Source of the DNA: Carboxydocella sporoproducens DSM 16521 | Lineage (GTDB): Bacteria > Bacillota > GCA-003054495 > Carboxydocellales > Carboxydocellaceae | NCBI RefSeq assembly: GCF_900167165.1 | Contig: NZ_FUXM01000028.1 | Coordinates: 1-32,836 of the forward strand | Reading direction: 5' to 3' | Length of the DNA: 32,836 nucleotides | Shown: positions 8,601-15,402 of the stretch, one piece after another | Layout of the letters: every line of letters starts with the position of its first letter | Position numbering within the stretch: position 1 is the stretch's first letter | The notes under the pieces: generated by a model | Database searches by the model: none | Seen by the model: the letters and a program-made list of their open reading frames with translations, nothing else | Told to the model about the DNA's origin: nothing | Program-made: the position numbers and the translations under genes

Positions 8601-10996
8601 AAGGTACCACCAGTTATAGTTACTACGTTACAGCCTTTGACCTGGAGGGGAACGAATCCAGTTTCAGTACCAAGGTAACAGCTTTGACTCTGGTTGATCC
8701 CATGGCATCACTGGAGCGAGCCCTGTGTATGACCTGTCACGACGGCACCGGCTCACCGCCTGGGGCGCCTGTAATCGGTACATCTTATAACAGTAGCAAA
8801 CATAACGTGGATGTACCGGTGGACACCTTTAGTGATGGCAGTATTTACTATGGTAACTGTACCAAGTGCCATGTGCCCCATGGTTCTCAGTATCCCAGCT
8901 TGCTGAAGAAAGCCAAGGATAATGAACTGTGCTTTGATTGTCACACCAACGCCTCCAGCAATTACAAATATTCCGGTCGCCGTACCTTTGAAATGTCGGC
9001 GCACAGCCGGACCACAGATTCGCCTTCCGGAACGCCCATAGTTTTCCCGAATAGCTATGGAACCGGGGGCACCAGGGATCCCAATAGTGCAGCCGATAAA
9101 GCGACTTATGCTGGTAAATGCTTTAACTGTCATACTCCGCACGGTAAGTTTGTGCCGACAGAGCATGGCGGAGATGGCGTGAGTGTGACCAGAGCTTCGA
9201 CCCTGGATAGCTATCGCTTTACGGTGGGTGCTGATACCTTTATCAGTGTCAATGCTCTCTGTGAAGGATGTCATGCTGCTGTAAGTTTTGGTGCCTGGAA
9301 TGGTTTTACCATTTACAACAAAACTGCCCATGGCAATAAAAATAACTTGTTGGTCCGCTGGGATAACGAATCTGCACCCAGTGAATGCACCAACTGCCAT
9401 GATCCCCATGGCACCGATTATGGCAGCATGTTGAAATTGCCCATGAATACCGATGCTGTAGACAGCAATGGTAACAGTTTGAAGAACAGTGTTTGTTTCT
9501 GGTGCCATGATAAGCCAGAAGTGATTGCTCAAACTTACTGGTTCCGGGGTAAGGCAGCCTATAATGCCTCGGAACATGCCAGCAAAGCTAAGTGGTATGA
9601 TTCAGCCACAGGGCAATCGGCCATGTTTGTTCCCGGTAACTGTATGAACTGTCACAGCCCTCATGGCAAGGAGGACCCGAGCAATCCGGGCAATCCTTAT
9701 CCGAAGCAGTTGTTGAAAAATCCGGACAATAACGAGCTCTGCTATAATTGCCATGACAGTGTGGCCCTGGTGAAAAAGGTTTATGGAACAGGGGTTTACT
9801 GGTACGAAGCTGCTGCTCCTGGTTATCCGACCGTCTACTGGAAAGGTGGTACCAATAATAATGATAACACCATTCCAGATACCGAACTGGTGGATCCGGC
9901 TGTGAAGATAGCCGGTCAGAGCCTGTTCTCTGTCAGCTCCCATGGCTCTAATGCCAATGCCAAATGGCCGGGCGGAACAGAGGGTGGTAATTATACCCAG
10001 GCCAGTAATGCAGCAGGTGCCTGTTATAACTGCCATGATCCCCATGGCTCAGGTTACCAGAGCTCGACCTTGAAACCAGCTTCAGACCTGTGTTTCACCT
10101 GTCATGATGGTACAGGCCCCTCAAGCAAGAATGTGGCTGGTCAGTTCGATGGCACGGTAGGGCATACGGTTAAAGATCCTAATTACATTGCCCGCCATGT
10201 GCCCGGCCAGGACCCGGCTCAGATGAACTATGATGATAACTCCAAGACAGTACAGTGTGTAGACTGTCATAATACGCACATCCTGAAGACAAAAGACACT
10301 TTCGTTCGGGACAACCTGAAAGCTTCGGGGATTGACGTCAATGGTAACTTCAAACAGGTAGCTGACTTCCAGTATGAAGTATGTATCAAGTGTCACAGTA
10401 CTTTTGGCAGCAAGACCACCTTGCCCACGGGCTGGTCGGATGTACGCAGTCGCTTCCAGACCACTCATGATTCGCACCACGGTGTGTTCGGGGTAAAAGG
10501 GACCAATACTTATGTTAACTCTACCACTCTTACTACTTATGGTCTCAATATCCTGAACCGGACTCCTCCGGCTGGGCAGGGAAAAGTTTTGTGCTCTGAT
10601 TGCCACTATACCCATACTGGTACTGATGTCAGCAATCCATATAACCTGAAGCTCAGTACGGATACTGCAGTTAGCAGTGCGCCGCTGATTGTAAAGCACT
10701 GTACCTTGTGCCATAAGCCGACATCCTATGGTTACACTACAAGTACTGGTTCACGGTTCTCCAATCATAGTAAAGGGGATCACAAAACCAGCAATGGTTG
10801 TTATGAATGCCATGGTGACCCGAGTGTTAAAGGCTATATGCACGGTTTTACCTGGAACGGGTATGGCAAGTTCATTCGCGGCCGGGCAATTGCCGAATAC
10901 TATCCATCTAACATTGGTTCTAAGAACGGGTGCTACTTGTTACAGGGAACCTGTGGCAGTCATACCACCAGAACTTCCCGAACCAGTGGCAGTTAA
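2618..10996 (+). CDS. giant secreted multihaem c-type cytochrome (42 CXXCH + 2 CX3CH) with FN3 core
   Basis: The product is 2792 residues with a signal peptide ending near AWAW (residue 31) and a strong GAAGGAGGGGG ribosome site. I counted 42 CXXCH sites by eye, from C45 to C2728, plus two CX3CH sites (CMTKCH at 1051, CMTNCH at 1367) and a CX3CK sequence (CYLNCK at 657). Many sites read CHxPHGS, the doubled-CXXCH family signature. Haems fall in two blocks, residues 45-1372 and about 2030-2740. Between them lie about 640 haem-free residues: two FN3 domains (about 1391-1603), two other beta domains (about 1604-1823) and two more FN3 domains (about 1825-2025). No SLH, LPXTG or C-terminal membrane anchor is seen, so attachment to the cell is unexplained. 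It is inferred to be an extracellular electron conduit. Confidence 0.93.
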   Translation: MKKTVLSTGKFNIFLLTVGCWLAFISWAWAWPNGKLDTASEKNYCYSCHDTRGGGTVTLLDVSVNGTSKGAVSEVSLTAGQALEITYRVTGLGYGLNGTVAGAVQVPATYQWQVANPDTPWSDNGQSDLTPWAVAKQDTAKSAPLYSPYMFVTDFPANSTPVNQQGVTLDDGSNGTPGDRNRKLHDEVFKVKLIPPAVQGVYTIYIQGVGRDSTGNLAYAQQAVTVKVVASPALQPHGKFTDPGRQDLCKLCHSTHSAHGYQLVLKDTVADTCYVCHDGTASVYNVKSQFDVQANPSHHKVPEGKTFCQDCHNPHFSNTDSTSAVTGKKNGSIRLLAAQRNVNGTLKGPNYSGNDVCWTCHGAPSDLPRPFGIDHQTFFANSVHNIGNDPNSLMQYASVDANLNPVAPTSSPQTDGIAMVEREPITGESATGTMIACLNCHKPHGSSNYPLLRWENKANLCINCHVSKGFNYYQYSSQNKIYNSSNAFTGSIHDQKFAAWNGCMMCHEPHGSKYQFMITAPFVNKPYPTAVTHNRNELCFKCHDYRYYWNNGSNPIVGSRFGNGNGRNYHWHVNSYKLSCRTCHDPHTGSNQYFDLSNTNAYKNGTKVNNSNWNLNNPVNISFDWSYLLNAVSPANGRLAFYATGTDSQGNATGYACYLNCKANHTPKGYLRNPYAGPALNCVACHDQNEFDKNSSHPIIYAGTSSGKKVSCDTCHEPDHTKHTGSNPYGLKNPVAWTDPVSGTAVTPDPVSVPNFATTEYRDWCFTCHGTTRHITEDYQANFTGKPHASLSRSNSKYGTTADGVSKDQPCLVCHEHHASTNVRLLRRDIDTTDTHAIDADTDVGKVNACLDCHDGYPAKQDIRKLYYAETSAGHFIKSVDSTKKLLCTECHSPHGTTNAKYLWDRDKYGTLQFAGTAWPTNKTGSSFNVREFCLVCHPTSDQPSRVYYTGNTIKVTSSDQPANSYKITIKPLPASIASHSSTSTDKCDICHDPHKPWPATGSNADCYLCHGKRGEAYNIEALMGQEGTLSAGKISRHKIYDPNTADTNDCMTKCHLAHPHNPRSNNIKAVDEKTLCFNCHDTNGAPGPQPRIDMLKYAGKPHDYVKQEHSYSDGSGFGNNCTKCHNPHGSDYKPLLKWANGDTLCYQCHDGLHTDGNGATISNIKTLYQAYGHYLKSDPTKKLKCADCHFPHGTSNTKYLRDADVSEAIYTNGDTNQLRTFPSNIGSNDSRRPFCTVCHLPNNQDASADFVRWVDPDLPGGQIDLAELPLVGPKSGITLSEHTAVSTANCMACHNPHDPRPVGSNKDCYKCHGGSSALAPNIDQLAGLWDGTQNTWPDGQGGRTTTSTIVSYHKITDALSPDTNTCMTNCHKPHSHNPKADLIKDRTGASGDVTPPNAPSGLSAQALAKSLVKVSWTPSDSSDIFGYYIYRNDFTDANAIGVINNTSTTGTVSFYDGAVRGTPPFTYKIKAFDRAGNSTWLNTTVNVSPAYTSDTTAPSAPADLKAVALNSARISLTWSRSTDASGVKGYYIYRSTDGTNFTRIGFSGTTSFVDAPGLNNGILPNTTYWYKVTAIDKTLDLGGTGNESGYSNVASVTTPTATIPVTNGLYKSGSNVVEFFDYQNGRTNIFPAGTNIRVKVTTSTINNATTRRVIVYSKTGGQLATYTMSQTSTSAPYTYEVTFTRSTPGLYYFLVEVSSGAGTIRAYEAVEIAATTEHYRTYEDSGYTTEKLEFQAGQVVYGEVSANVNGTIGTTTATLYRMDGTTAATLTASNVAYNGNYIRFQVTWPSGLNAGDWYSLYIRVRNTGGTTLVNEYKMLKNYAVDTTPPSAPTISSLQPGSNSVVVNWSASTPADDVAGYSIYRSSDGTNYIKVGSVDAANLSFTDSGLKGNTQYWYRVSAFDLSGNAATGAAVTTTTAAEPVDNVAPPPPAGVNATPIKDIVTGSMAVELTWAPASAADGVVGYNIYRIVPGFSQPLKVGSTTGTTWTDLYLKGTTSYSYYVTAFDLEGNESSFSTKVTALTLVDPMASLERALCMTCHDGTGSPPGAPVIGTSYNSSKHNVDVPVDTFSDGSIYYGNCTKCHVPHGSQYPSLLKKAKDNELCFDCHTNASSNYKYSGRRTFEMSAHSRTTDSPSGTPIVFPNSYGTGGTRDPNSAADKATYAGKCFNCHTPHGKFVPTEHGGDGVSVTRASTLDSYRFTVGADTFISVNALCEGCHAAVSFGAWNGFTIYNKTAHGNKNNLLVRWDNESAPSECTNCHDPHGTDYGSMLKLPMNTDAVDSNGNSLKNSVCFWCHDKPEVIAQTYWFRGKAAYNASEHASKAKWYDSATGQSAMFVPGNCMNCHSPHGKEDPSNPGNPYPKQLLKNPDNNELCYNCHDSVALVKKVYGTGVYWYEAAAPGYPTVYWKGGTNNNDNTIPDTELVDPAVKIAGQSLFSVSSHGSNANAKWPGGTEGGNYTQASNAAGACYNCHDPHGSGYQSSTLKPASDLCFTCHDGTGPSSKNVAGQFDGTVGHTVKDPNYIARHVPGQDPAQMNYDDNSKTVQCVDCHNTHILKTKDTFVRDNLKASGIDVNGNFKQVADFQYEVCIKCHSTFGSKTTLPTGWSDVRSRFQTTHDSHHGVFGVKGTNTYVNSTTLTTYGLNILNRTPPAGQGKVLCSDCHYTHTGTDVSNPYNLKLSTDTAVSSAPLIVKHCTLCHKPTSYGYTTSTGSRFSNHSKGDHKTSNGCYECHGDPSVKGYMHGFTWNGYGKFIRGRAIAEYYPSNIGSKNGCYLLQGTCGSHTTRTSRTSGS
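5165..5785 (+). repeat. six-haem module, copy A, inside the giant cytochrome
   Basis: Residues 850-1056 hold five CXXCH sites and end in a CX3CH site. The order of sites and linking motifs (TKKL-C, CHSPHGTTNAKYL, CDICHDPHKP, CYLCHG, CMTKCHLAHPHNP) matches copy B at 6053-6733. This points to an old tandem duplication within the gene; DNA identity is low, so it is a protein-level repeat. Confidence 0.75.
6053..6733 (+). repeat. six-haem module, copy B, inside the giant cytochrome
   Basis: Residues 1146-1372 repeat the site order of copy A: CYQCH, CADCH (TKKLKCADCHFPHGTSNTKYL), CTVCH, CMACHNPHDP, CYKCHG, then CMTNCHKPHSHNP. The CX3CH site is conserved in both copies, which argues that the extra residue is functional rather than an error. 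Confidence 0.75.
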
Positions 10997-11005
10997 TTTC
11001 ATTAC

Positions 11006-11037
11006 AGAAGGGCCCAGCCTCTGAGCCGGGCCCTTCT
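11006..11037 (+). terminator. strong hairpin between the giant cytochrome and the first resB
   Basis: AGAAGGGCCC (11006-11015) pairs perfectly with GGGCCCTTCT (11028-11037) around a 12-nt loop. The tail (CTTCAC) is not a good T-run. It may be a partial terminator, or a 3'-end stabiliser that lets the cytochrome message accumulate above the assembly genes. Confidence 0.6.
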
Positions 11038-11054
11038 CTTCACAAGGTGATGTT

Positions 11055-12266
11055 ATGTTGATTTATCAATTACTAAAATCCAAAAAAGTGGCCTATATCT
11101 TAATCATTGCCCTGGGCCTGTATATCTTCCTGGGTGTAGCCCGCGGTCTGCCCAGCGGACAGTATGATACCGGTTTTTTTCGCAGCACACCTCTACAAGT
11201 TTTGCTGGTTTTACTGCTTATCAACACAGCAGCCTGCATGGTAGCACAGATACGTAAGCGATGGCGCTTGTACAGGAAATTAAGGATTACCGAGAGGAAA
11301 TACCGCTGGCGGGAGCGGTTATGGGTAGAAGGAACTGCCAGGGACTGGCTGATCCGGCAGGGGTTCCGGCCTTTAGGTCCCGTAGTTTGGGCTCGTCGCC
11401 TCTATGGGTTGACTTTTATCATTCTTTTTCATTTCTCCTTCTTATTAATAGGACTTGGTTATCTCTGGAGTGCCTGGGGCCGTATCGAAGGCCTGGTTCC
11501 GGTTACGGCAGGGGAACAGGTACCCTTGACCAGGGAAAGCTTCTCCCTTTTGCAACAGGGGCCCTATGGTCGCCTGAATACGGAACAGTGGCGACTGGAA
11601 GTGGAGCAAATTCATGTTAACTATCCAGCCCAGGGCTGGCCCCAGGATGTCCAGGGGCAATTTAAGCTCTGGCACAATGATGTTCAAGTCAAATCAGGAA
11701 AGTTAAGCAAGGTACCCCCTGTGAGCTACTATGGCCATGATTTCAATGTCTGGGATTTCGGTTTTGCTCCCTATCTAGAACTCAGCCAGGGAGACCAGCT
11801 CCTGCTCAGCGGCTATGTCTCCCTGGCCACTATCACCAGGGGAGACCAGAAGTTCAGTCGTGACTCTCTGATATTGCCTGATGGGAGAGAAATAGAGATA
11901 GAATTTTTACCCCGGGGGCAGGATGCAGACTGGGGAAAACCGGACAAGTTTATGTACCCCAGTGAACCGCTGGTAAAAATCAGTTCAGGAGGACAGTCCC
12001 TGGTTTTACCATTGCACAGTTCCGGTGACCTGGGGCAATTTAAAATTAAAACAGGTGATTTTCGCTATTATCTCCAGGTGAAAATTATTAAAGATTATGG
12101 CATGGTTCTGATTTTTATAGCCTTCTGGCTGGGTTTAGGAGCTCTAGCAGGGCATTATCTGTTGCCCGCTTCTTTTGCGTGCATTGGACATGAGGGGGAA
12201 AAGGAAGTAATATATTTATATACCTGGTCCACATTTCCCCTGAGGAGGACAGAGAATGAACATTGA
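11055..12266 (+). CDS. resB: ResB-like cytochrome c maturation protein, divergent copy 1
   Basis: This 403-residue membrane protein has the ResB/CcsB layout. Two N-terminal membrane segments (about residues 13-30 and 47-65) and one near residues 125-145 are followed by a large external beta-rich domain (about 150-350) and a last membrane segment (about 352-372). ResB works with CcsA to move haem out and attach it to CXXCH sites of secreted cytochromes (System II). It lacks the canonical phrase for the second segment (DIYHSFW...) seen in copy 3, so it is a divergent member. AAGGTGA precedes the ATG. It overlaps ccsA copy 1 by 11 bases, implying translational coupling. Confidence 0.75.
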   Translation: MLIYQLLKSKKVAYILIIALGLYIFLGVARGLPSGQYDTGFFRSTPLQVLLVLLLINTAACMVAQIRKRWRLYRKLRITERKYRWRERLWVEGTARDWLIRQGFRPLGPVVWARRLYGLTFIILFHFSFLLIGLGYLWSAWGRIEGLVPVTAGEQVPLTRESFSLLQQGPYGRLNTEQWRLEVEQIHVNYPAQGWPQDVQGQFKLWHNDVQVKSGKLSKVPPVSYYGHDFNVWDFGFAPYLELSQGDQLLLSGYVSLATITRGDQKFSRDSLILPDGREIEIEFLPRGQDADWGKPDKFMYPSEPLVKISSGGQSLVLPLHSSGDLGQFKIKTGDFRYYLQVKIIKDYGMVLIFIAFWLGLGALAGHYLLPASFACIGHEGEKEVIYLYTWSTFPLRRTENEH

Positions 12267-13080
12267 AGTAGCAGAAATCACTCTTTTCTGGCTGGCAGTT
12301 ATTTTATATGCGGCTGCAACTGTGCTGGCAGCAATTGGAGTCGTGTGGACCAAGCAGAATTTACAGCGGGCCGGCAATATAATCTTTGTCCTGGCGCTTG
12401 TTCCCCATGGGATAGCGATAATTCTGCGCTGGCTAGCCACAGGTCATGGTCCCTATTTACAAACTTACGAGATTGTTTCCTCTGATGCCTGGGTTGGAGC
12501 TGCTCTGTTCATGCTCTTGCTCTGGCGCCTGCCCAGGCTAATGCCAGCAGCATTATTCGTTTATCCACTTACCTTGGTGTTTTCTGGCTGGGCCCTGCTT
12601 TCGTCCCGGGAAATCAGCCAGATCCCGGCTACCTTTCAGACTATCTGGCTAATCATTCATATCATTTTTGCCAAATTCGCCTATGGTAGCGCGCTGCTCA
12701 GTTCTGCCCTGGCTGCTATCTATTTGTTGAAAACAGGCAGCACAAAGTCCGGCTGGCTGCAGCGGGTGCCAGAACCAAACTGGCTGGATTACTATAGTTA
12801 TCGCCTGACGGCCTTTGCTTTTTTAATGGTGGGAGTAATGATTGTGGCCGGGGCTATCTGGGCCAACCAGGCCTGGGGGTACTACTGGGCCTGGGATCCC
12901 ATTGAGACCTGGTCCCTGATTTCCTGGCTGCTTTATGGTTTATACTTGCATTACCGCTTTACTGGAGGCAAGCCGCGGCGGGCTGCCCTGCTGAACTTGC
13001 TCTCTTTATTAATCTTACTGATCACATTGTTTGCAGTTCCTTACCTTTATGATACTGTTCATTCAGAATATATGAGTTGA
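12256..13080 (+). CDS. ccsA: CcsA/ResC-like haem-handling protein, divergent copy 1
   Basis: This 274-residue protein has about eight membrane segments. The WWD haem-handling motif is present (WGYYWAWDPIETW, about residues 207-219), as are the flanking histidines: GHGPY near residue 63, H in WLIIHIIFAK, and a C-terminal TVHSEYMS histidine. The family carries haem on WWD and, with ResB, forms the cytochrome c synthase. The region around the first histidine (GHGPYLQTYEIV) departs from the canonical GHxPxxNxYE form of copy 3 but resembles copy 2 (GHGPYVDFAEVV). It overlaps resB copy 1 upstream and abuts resB copy 2. Confidence 0.85.
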   Translation: MNIEVAEITLFWLAVILYAAATVLAAIGVVWTKQNLQRAGNIIFVLALVPHGIAIILRWLATGHGPYLQTYEIVSSDAWVGAALFMLLLWRLPRLMPAALFVYPLTLVFSGWALLSSREISQIPATFQTIWLIIHIIFAKFAYGSALLSSALAAIYLLKTGSTKSGWLQRVPEPNWLDYYSYRLTAFAFLMVGVMIVAGAIWANQAWGYYWAWDPIETWSLISWLLYGLYLHYRFTGGKPRRAALLNLLSLLILLITLFAVPYLYDTVHSEYMS

Positions 13081-13088
13081 GGTGTGCC

Positions 13089-14273
13089 ATGAACATCCGC
13101 CGACTTACCATTGCTCTCTGGTTTATTTTGCTGGTTTTTATCCTAATCCTGGTTCTGGTTCCTCAGGAAAACATCTACGGGGCCAATGGTATCGCTAAAT
13201 GGGTGGCCAGCAACGGAAGCTGGGCAGTCTGGGTTGACCGGCTGGGATTAACTCATTTTGCTGCTACCTGGCCTTTTAAACTGGGGGTAGGAGTTTTTGC
13301 CCTGGTGGCACTTTATTCACTCTTGCAACAGTTTGCACTGGCGTATCAACAATGGTGTCGCGGCGGCATTGGTGGCCGCTGGCAGCCAGTGAAGTTGAAG
13401 CAAAAACCAGCAGATAATTGGTGGCAAAAAGCAGGGCTAAAACAGGTTAACCAGGGCTGGCTGCGCCATCCTGTTAGCCTTTTTGCCATTCCCCTTTTTC
13501 ATCTGGCGCTCATCCTCATTATCATTGGCGGCGCAGTCACCTATCTTTTGCGCGTTCAGGCTACTGTCTCCTTGACTGAAGGACAGGCCTTCACCGGCCA
13601 ACAACAGCTGGAAGAAATAAAAAAGGGCCCCTGGGCGGACATTAAATTTCCGGCAGAATATCTGGGCCTGGATAAGTTTGATGCTAATGCAACTGAACCG
13701 GCAGCCTATGTGGTCAGACTAACCAGCAAGGGAGAAGTGCTGGCCCGGGAAAAAATAGCTGTGAATGAGAATCTGCAATGGCATGGCTATACTCTCTATC
13801 TGGCCCGGAGCGGTTATGCTCCCGGCCTGGAAGTGAAAGAAGGCTCCAAGGTGTTGCTGGCTGGCTATGTTGCCATTAAGGAAGAAAGCGGGCAGGGTGA
13901 AATAAAGCTGCCCGGTGAACAAGCCCTTTCCCTTGCTTATGATCAAAAAAACCAGCAGCTGTTAGTCAATGGTCTGCCATTAAACCAGGGGGAAACCAGA
14001 ACCTTACCGCAAGGCCTAACTGTCGCTTTTATCGATTTGCGTTACTGGGCGTCATTTTTGCTGGTAAAAGACCCGGGGCTGTACTGGATTGTGGCTGGTA
14101 GTTCCGCAGGTATAATCGCTTTGTTCTTCTGGTTATTCCGGCCGCCGCTGGAAATAGTACTGAACGAAGAAAAAGGGAATTGGATTTTGAAAGCCAGACG
14201 GAAACAATGGCAGAGCGGGATAGTGGCTGAACTGCGGCAAGTAATGCAAAAAGGAGAGGTACTGGGTGAGTAA
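13089..14273 (+). CDS. resB: ResB-like cytochrome c maturation protein, divergent copy 2
   Basis: This 394-residue ResB-like protein has N-terminal membrane segments (about residues 4-24 and 60-80), a third near 130-155, an external domain (about 160-335) and a final segment near 337-360. An in-frame TTG at 13077 is possible, but the ATG at 13089 has GAGGTG just upstream and gives a normal N-terminus. The external domain contains a YTLYLARSGYAPGLEV stretch, equivalent to the KFYQSSFQAGLPAL phrase of copy 3. It overlaps ccsA copy 2 by eight bases. Function: partner of CcsA in haem ligation, by family. Why it is duplicated is not known. Confidence 0.8.
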   Translation: MNIRRLTIALWFILLVFILILVLVPQENIYGANGIAKWVASNGSWAVWVDRLGLTHFAATWPFKLGVGVFALVALYSLLQQFALAYQQWCRGGIGGRWQPVKLKQKPADNWWQKAGLKQVNQGWLRHPVSLFAIPLFHLALILIIIGGAVTYLLRVQATVSLTEGQAFTGQQQLEEIKKGPWADIKFPAEYLGLDKFDANATEPAAYVVRLTSKGEVLAREKIAVNENLQWHGYTLYLARSGYAPGLEVKEGSKVLLAGYVAIKEESGQGEIKLPGEQALSLAYDQKNQQLLVNGLPLNQGETRTLPQGLTVAFIDLRYWASFLLVKDPGLYWIVAGSSAGIIALFFWLFRPPLEIVLNEEKGNWILKARRKQWQSGIVAELRQVMQKGEVLGE

Positions 14274-15057
14274 AGTCGAAGTTATTTTCTACTGGCTGGC
14301 TGTACTGTTGTATGCTGGCTCCCTTTTTATGTCAGCTGTAAAAATCATCTGGAAAAAAGAACAGGGCAGGCTGGATTTGTACTTAGCCACTGCCGGTTTT
14401 CTTGCGCACACTGCGGCTTTACTCTATCGCTGGTACCGGGTCGGTCATGGGCCGTATGTCGATTTTGCGGAAGTAGTTCCTGCTGATGCCTGGGCGGGCA
14501 TGGCTGGTTTCCTCTGGCTTTGCTATTATAAGCCCCGCTTTAGAACTTTGCTTTTATTTGTTGCGCCGGCTACTATGCTGGCTTTGGGAGCGGCAGTTTT
14601 AAATTCAGACCAGATGGAAAGCATTCCTCTAACCTACCGTAGTTTCTGGCTCTACCTGCACGTGTTGTTCGCTAAACTGGCCTATGGCAGTGCCTTGCTG
14701 GCGGCAGGTACAGGAGCCTACTATTTGCTGCACAAGCGGAAAGGCAACAATGTGGCTGAAGTAGATGATCTAACCTATCGTTTCCTGGCCCTGGCCTTTT
14801 TAATGCTGGCCATCATGATGATTACCGGGGCCCTCTGGGCCAACCAGTCCTGGGGCCGATACTGGGCCTGGGACCCTGTAGAAACCTGGGCCATGATCAG
14901 CTGGTTGATTTACGGCCTGGTACTGCATTTACGCTTCACTTATGGCTGGCGTGGCGAAAAGGCGGCCTGGCTGGCGATAGGGGCATTTGTTCTGATTATA
15001 TTTGCCTATTTTGGCGTCCCATACATCTATCAATCCATCCATGAACATTTGAAATAG
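14266..15057 (+). CDS. ccsA: CcsA/ResC-like haem-handling protein, divergent copy 2
   Basis: This 263-residue polytopic protein starts at a GTG preceded by GGAGAGG. It carries the WWD motif WGRYWAWDPVETW (about residues 196-208), GHGPYVDF near residue 61, WLYLHVLFAKLAYGSALL near 126-143 and a C-terminal SIHEHLK. The WLxxHxxFAKxAYGSALL block and ANQxWG preceding WWD are shared with copy 1 but not with copy 3, so copies 1 and 2 form a sub-group. By family it delivers haem to the ResB-bound apocytochrome. It is followed after eight bases by a small membrane protein. Confidence 0.85.
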   Translation: MSKVEVIFYWLAVLLYAGSLFMSAVKIIWKKEQGRLDLYLATAGFLAHTAALLYRWYRVGHGPYVDFAEVVPADAWAGMAGFLWLCYYKPRFRTLLLFVAPATMLALGAAVLNSDQMESIPLTYRSFWLYLHVLFAKLAYGSALLAAGTGAYYLLHKRKGNNVAEVDDLTYRFLALAFLMLAIMMITGALWANQSWGRYWAWDPVETWAMISWLIYGLVLHLRFTYGWRGEKAAWLAIGAFVLIIFAYFGVPYIYQSIHEHLK

Positions 15058-15065
15058 GTGAGAAG

Positions 15066-15383
15066 ATGAAAGACTGGTTAATTGTTACCAACAGTTTTAT
15101 CCATGATACGGCAACAGGGCTGTGGCTGGCAGGGCTGTTTCTGCTGGGGAAAATCAAGGCCAGTTATGGTCAGGATGCTCTTTTCTGGGAGCTTAATACC
15201 TGGGTTTGGCTAGCGCTAGTGCTCATTCTGGTCACCGGTGCCCTGCGCGGTATCAGTTTCCGTTATTATGGCTGGACCGGGGATGTAGCGCGGGAGCGCA
15301 AACGCTTATTGCTGATTAAACACGGTATATTAGGGGTAGTATGGACTGCAGGTTTAATTTACCACTGGCAGTTATTACATTAG
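15066..15383 (+). CDS. small three-segment membrane protein in the cytochrome c maturation cluster
   Basis: This 105-residue hydrophobic protein has about three membrane segments (residues 10-30, 43-62, 84-103). Histidines lie in or near segments 1 and 3 (H13, H86, H100), a spacing that could bind a b-type haem, as in CopD/HemJ-like folds. I do not recognise a specific family. It lies eight bases after ccsA copy 2 and 19 before the radical SAM gene, so it is in the same unit. An accessory role in haem transfer or reduction is an inference from position and histidines only. Confidence 0.7.
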   Translation: MKDWLIVTNSFIHDTATGLWLAGLFLLGKIKASYGQDALFWELNTWVWLALVLILVTGALRGISFRYYGWTGDVARERKRLLLIKHGILGVVWTAGLIYHWQLLH

Positions 15384-15402
15384 CAGCAGGAGGTGAGCGG
15401 TA

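Noticed and set aside
8753-9577. 274-codon open frame on the - strand within the giant cytochrome, and similar - strand frames at 5567-6139 and 10121-10714
   Set aside because: They are antisense to dense CXXCH coding sequence. The repeated H/M/I-rich composition is the reverse complement of Cys-His codons, and no ribosome sites or family motifs are visible.
10728-11024. An open +1 frame at the end of the giant cytochrome gene, with a P/E/V-rich ending, as a possible frameshifted true C-terminus
   Set aside because: The main frame stays haem-like through CYECH and continues plausibly to a stop at 10996, just before the hairpin, whereas the +1 frame would end inside the hairpin loop. A sequencing error cannot be fully excluded.
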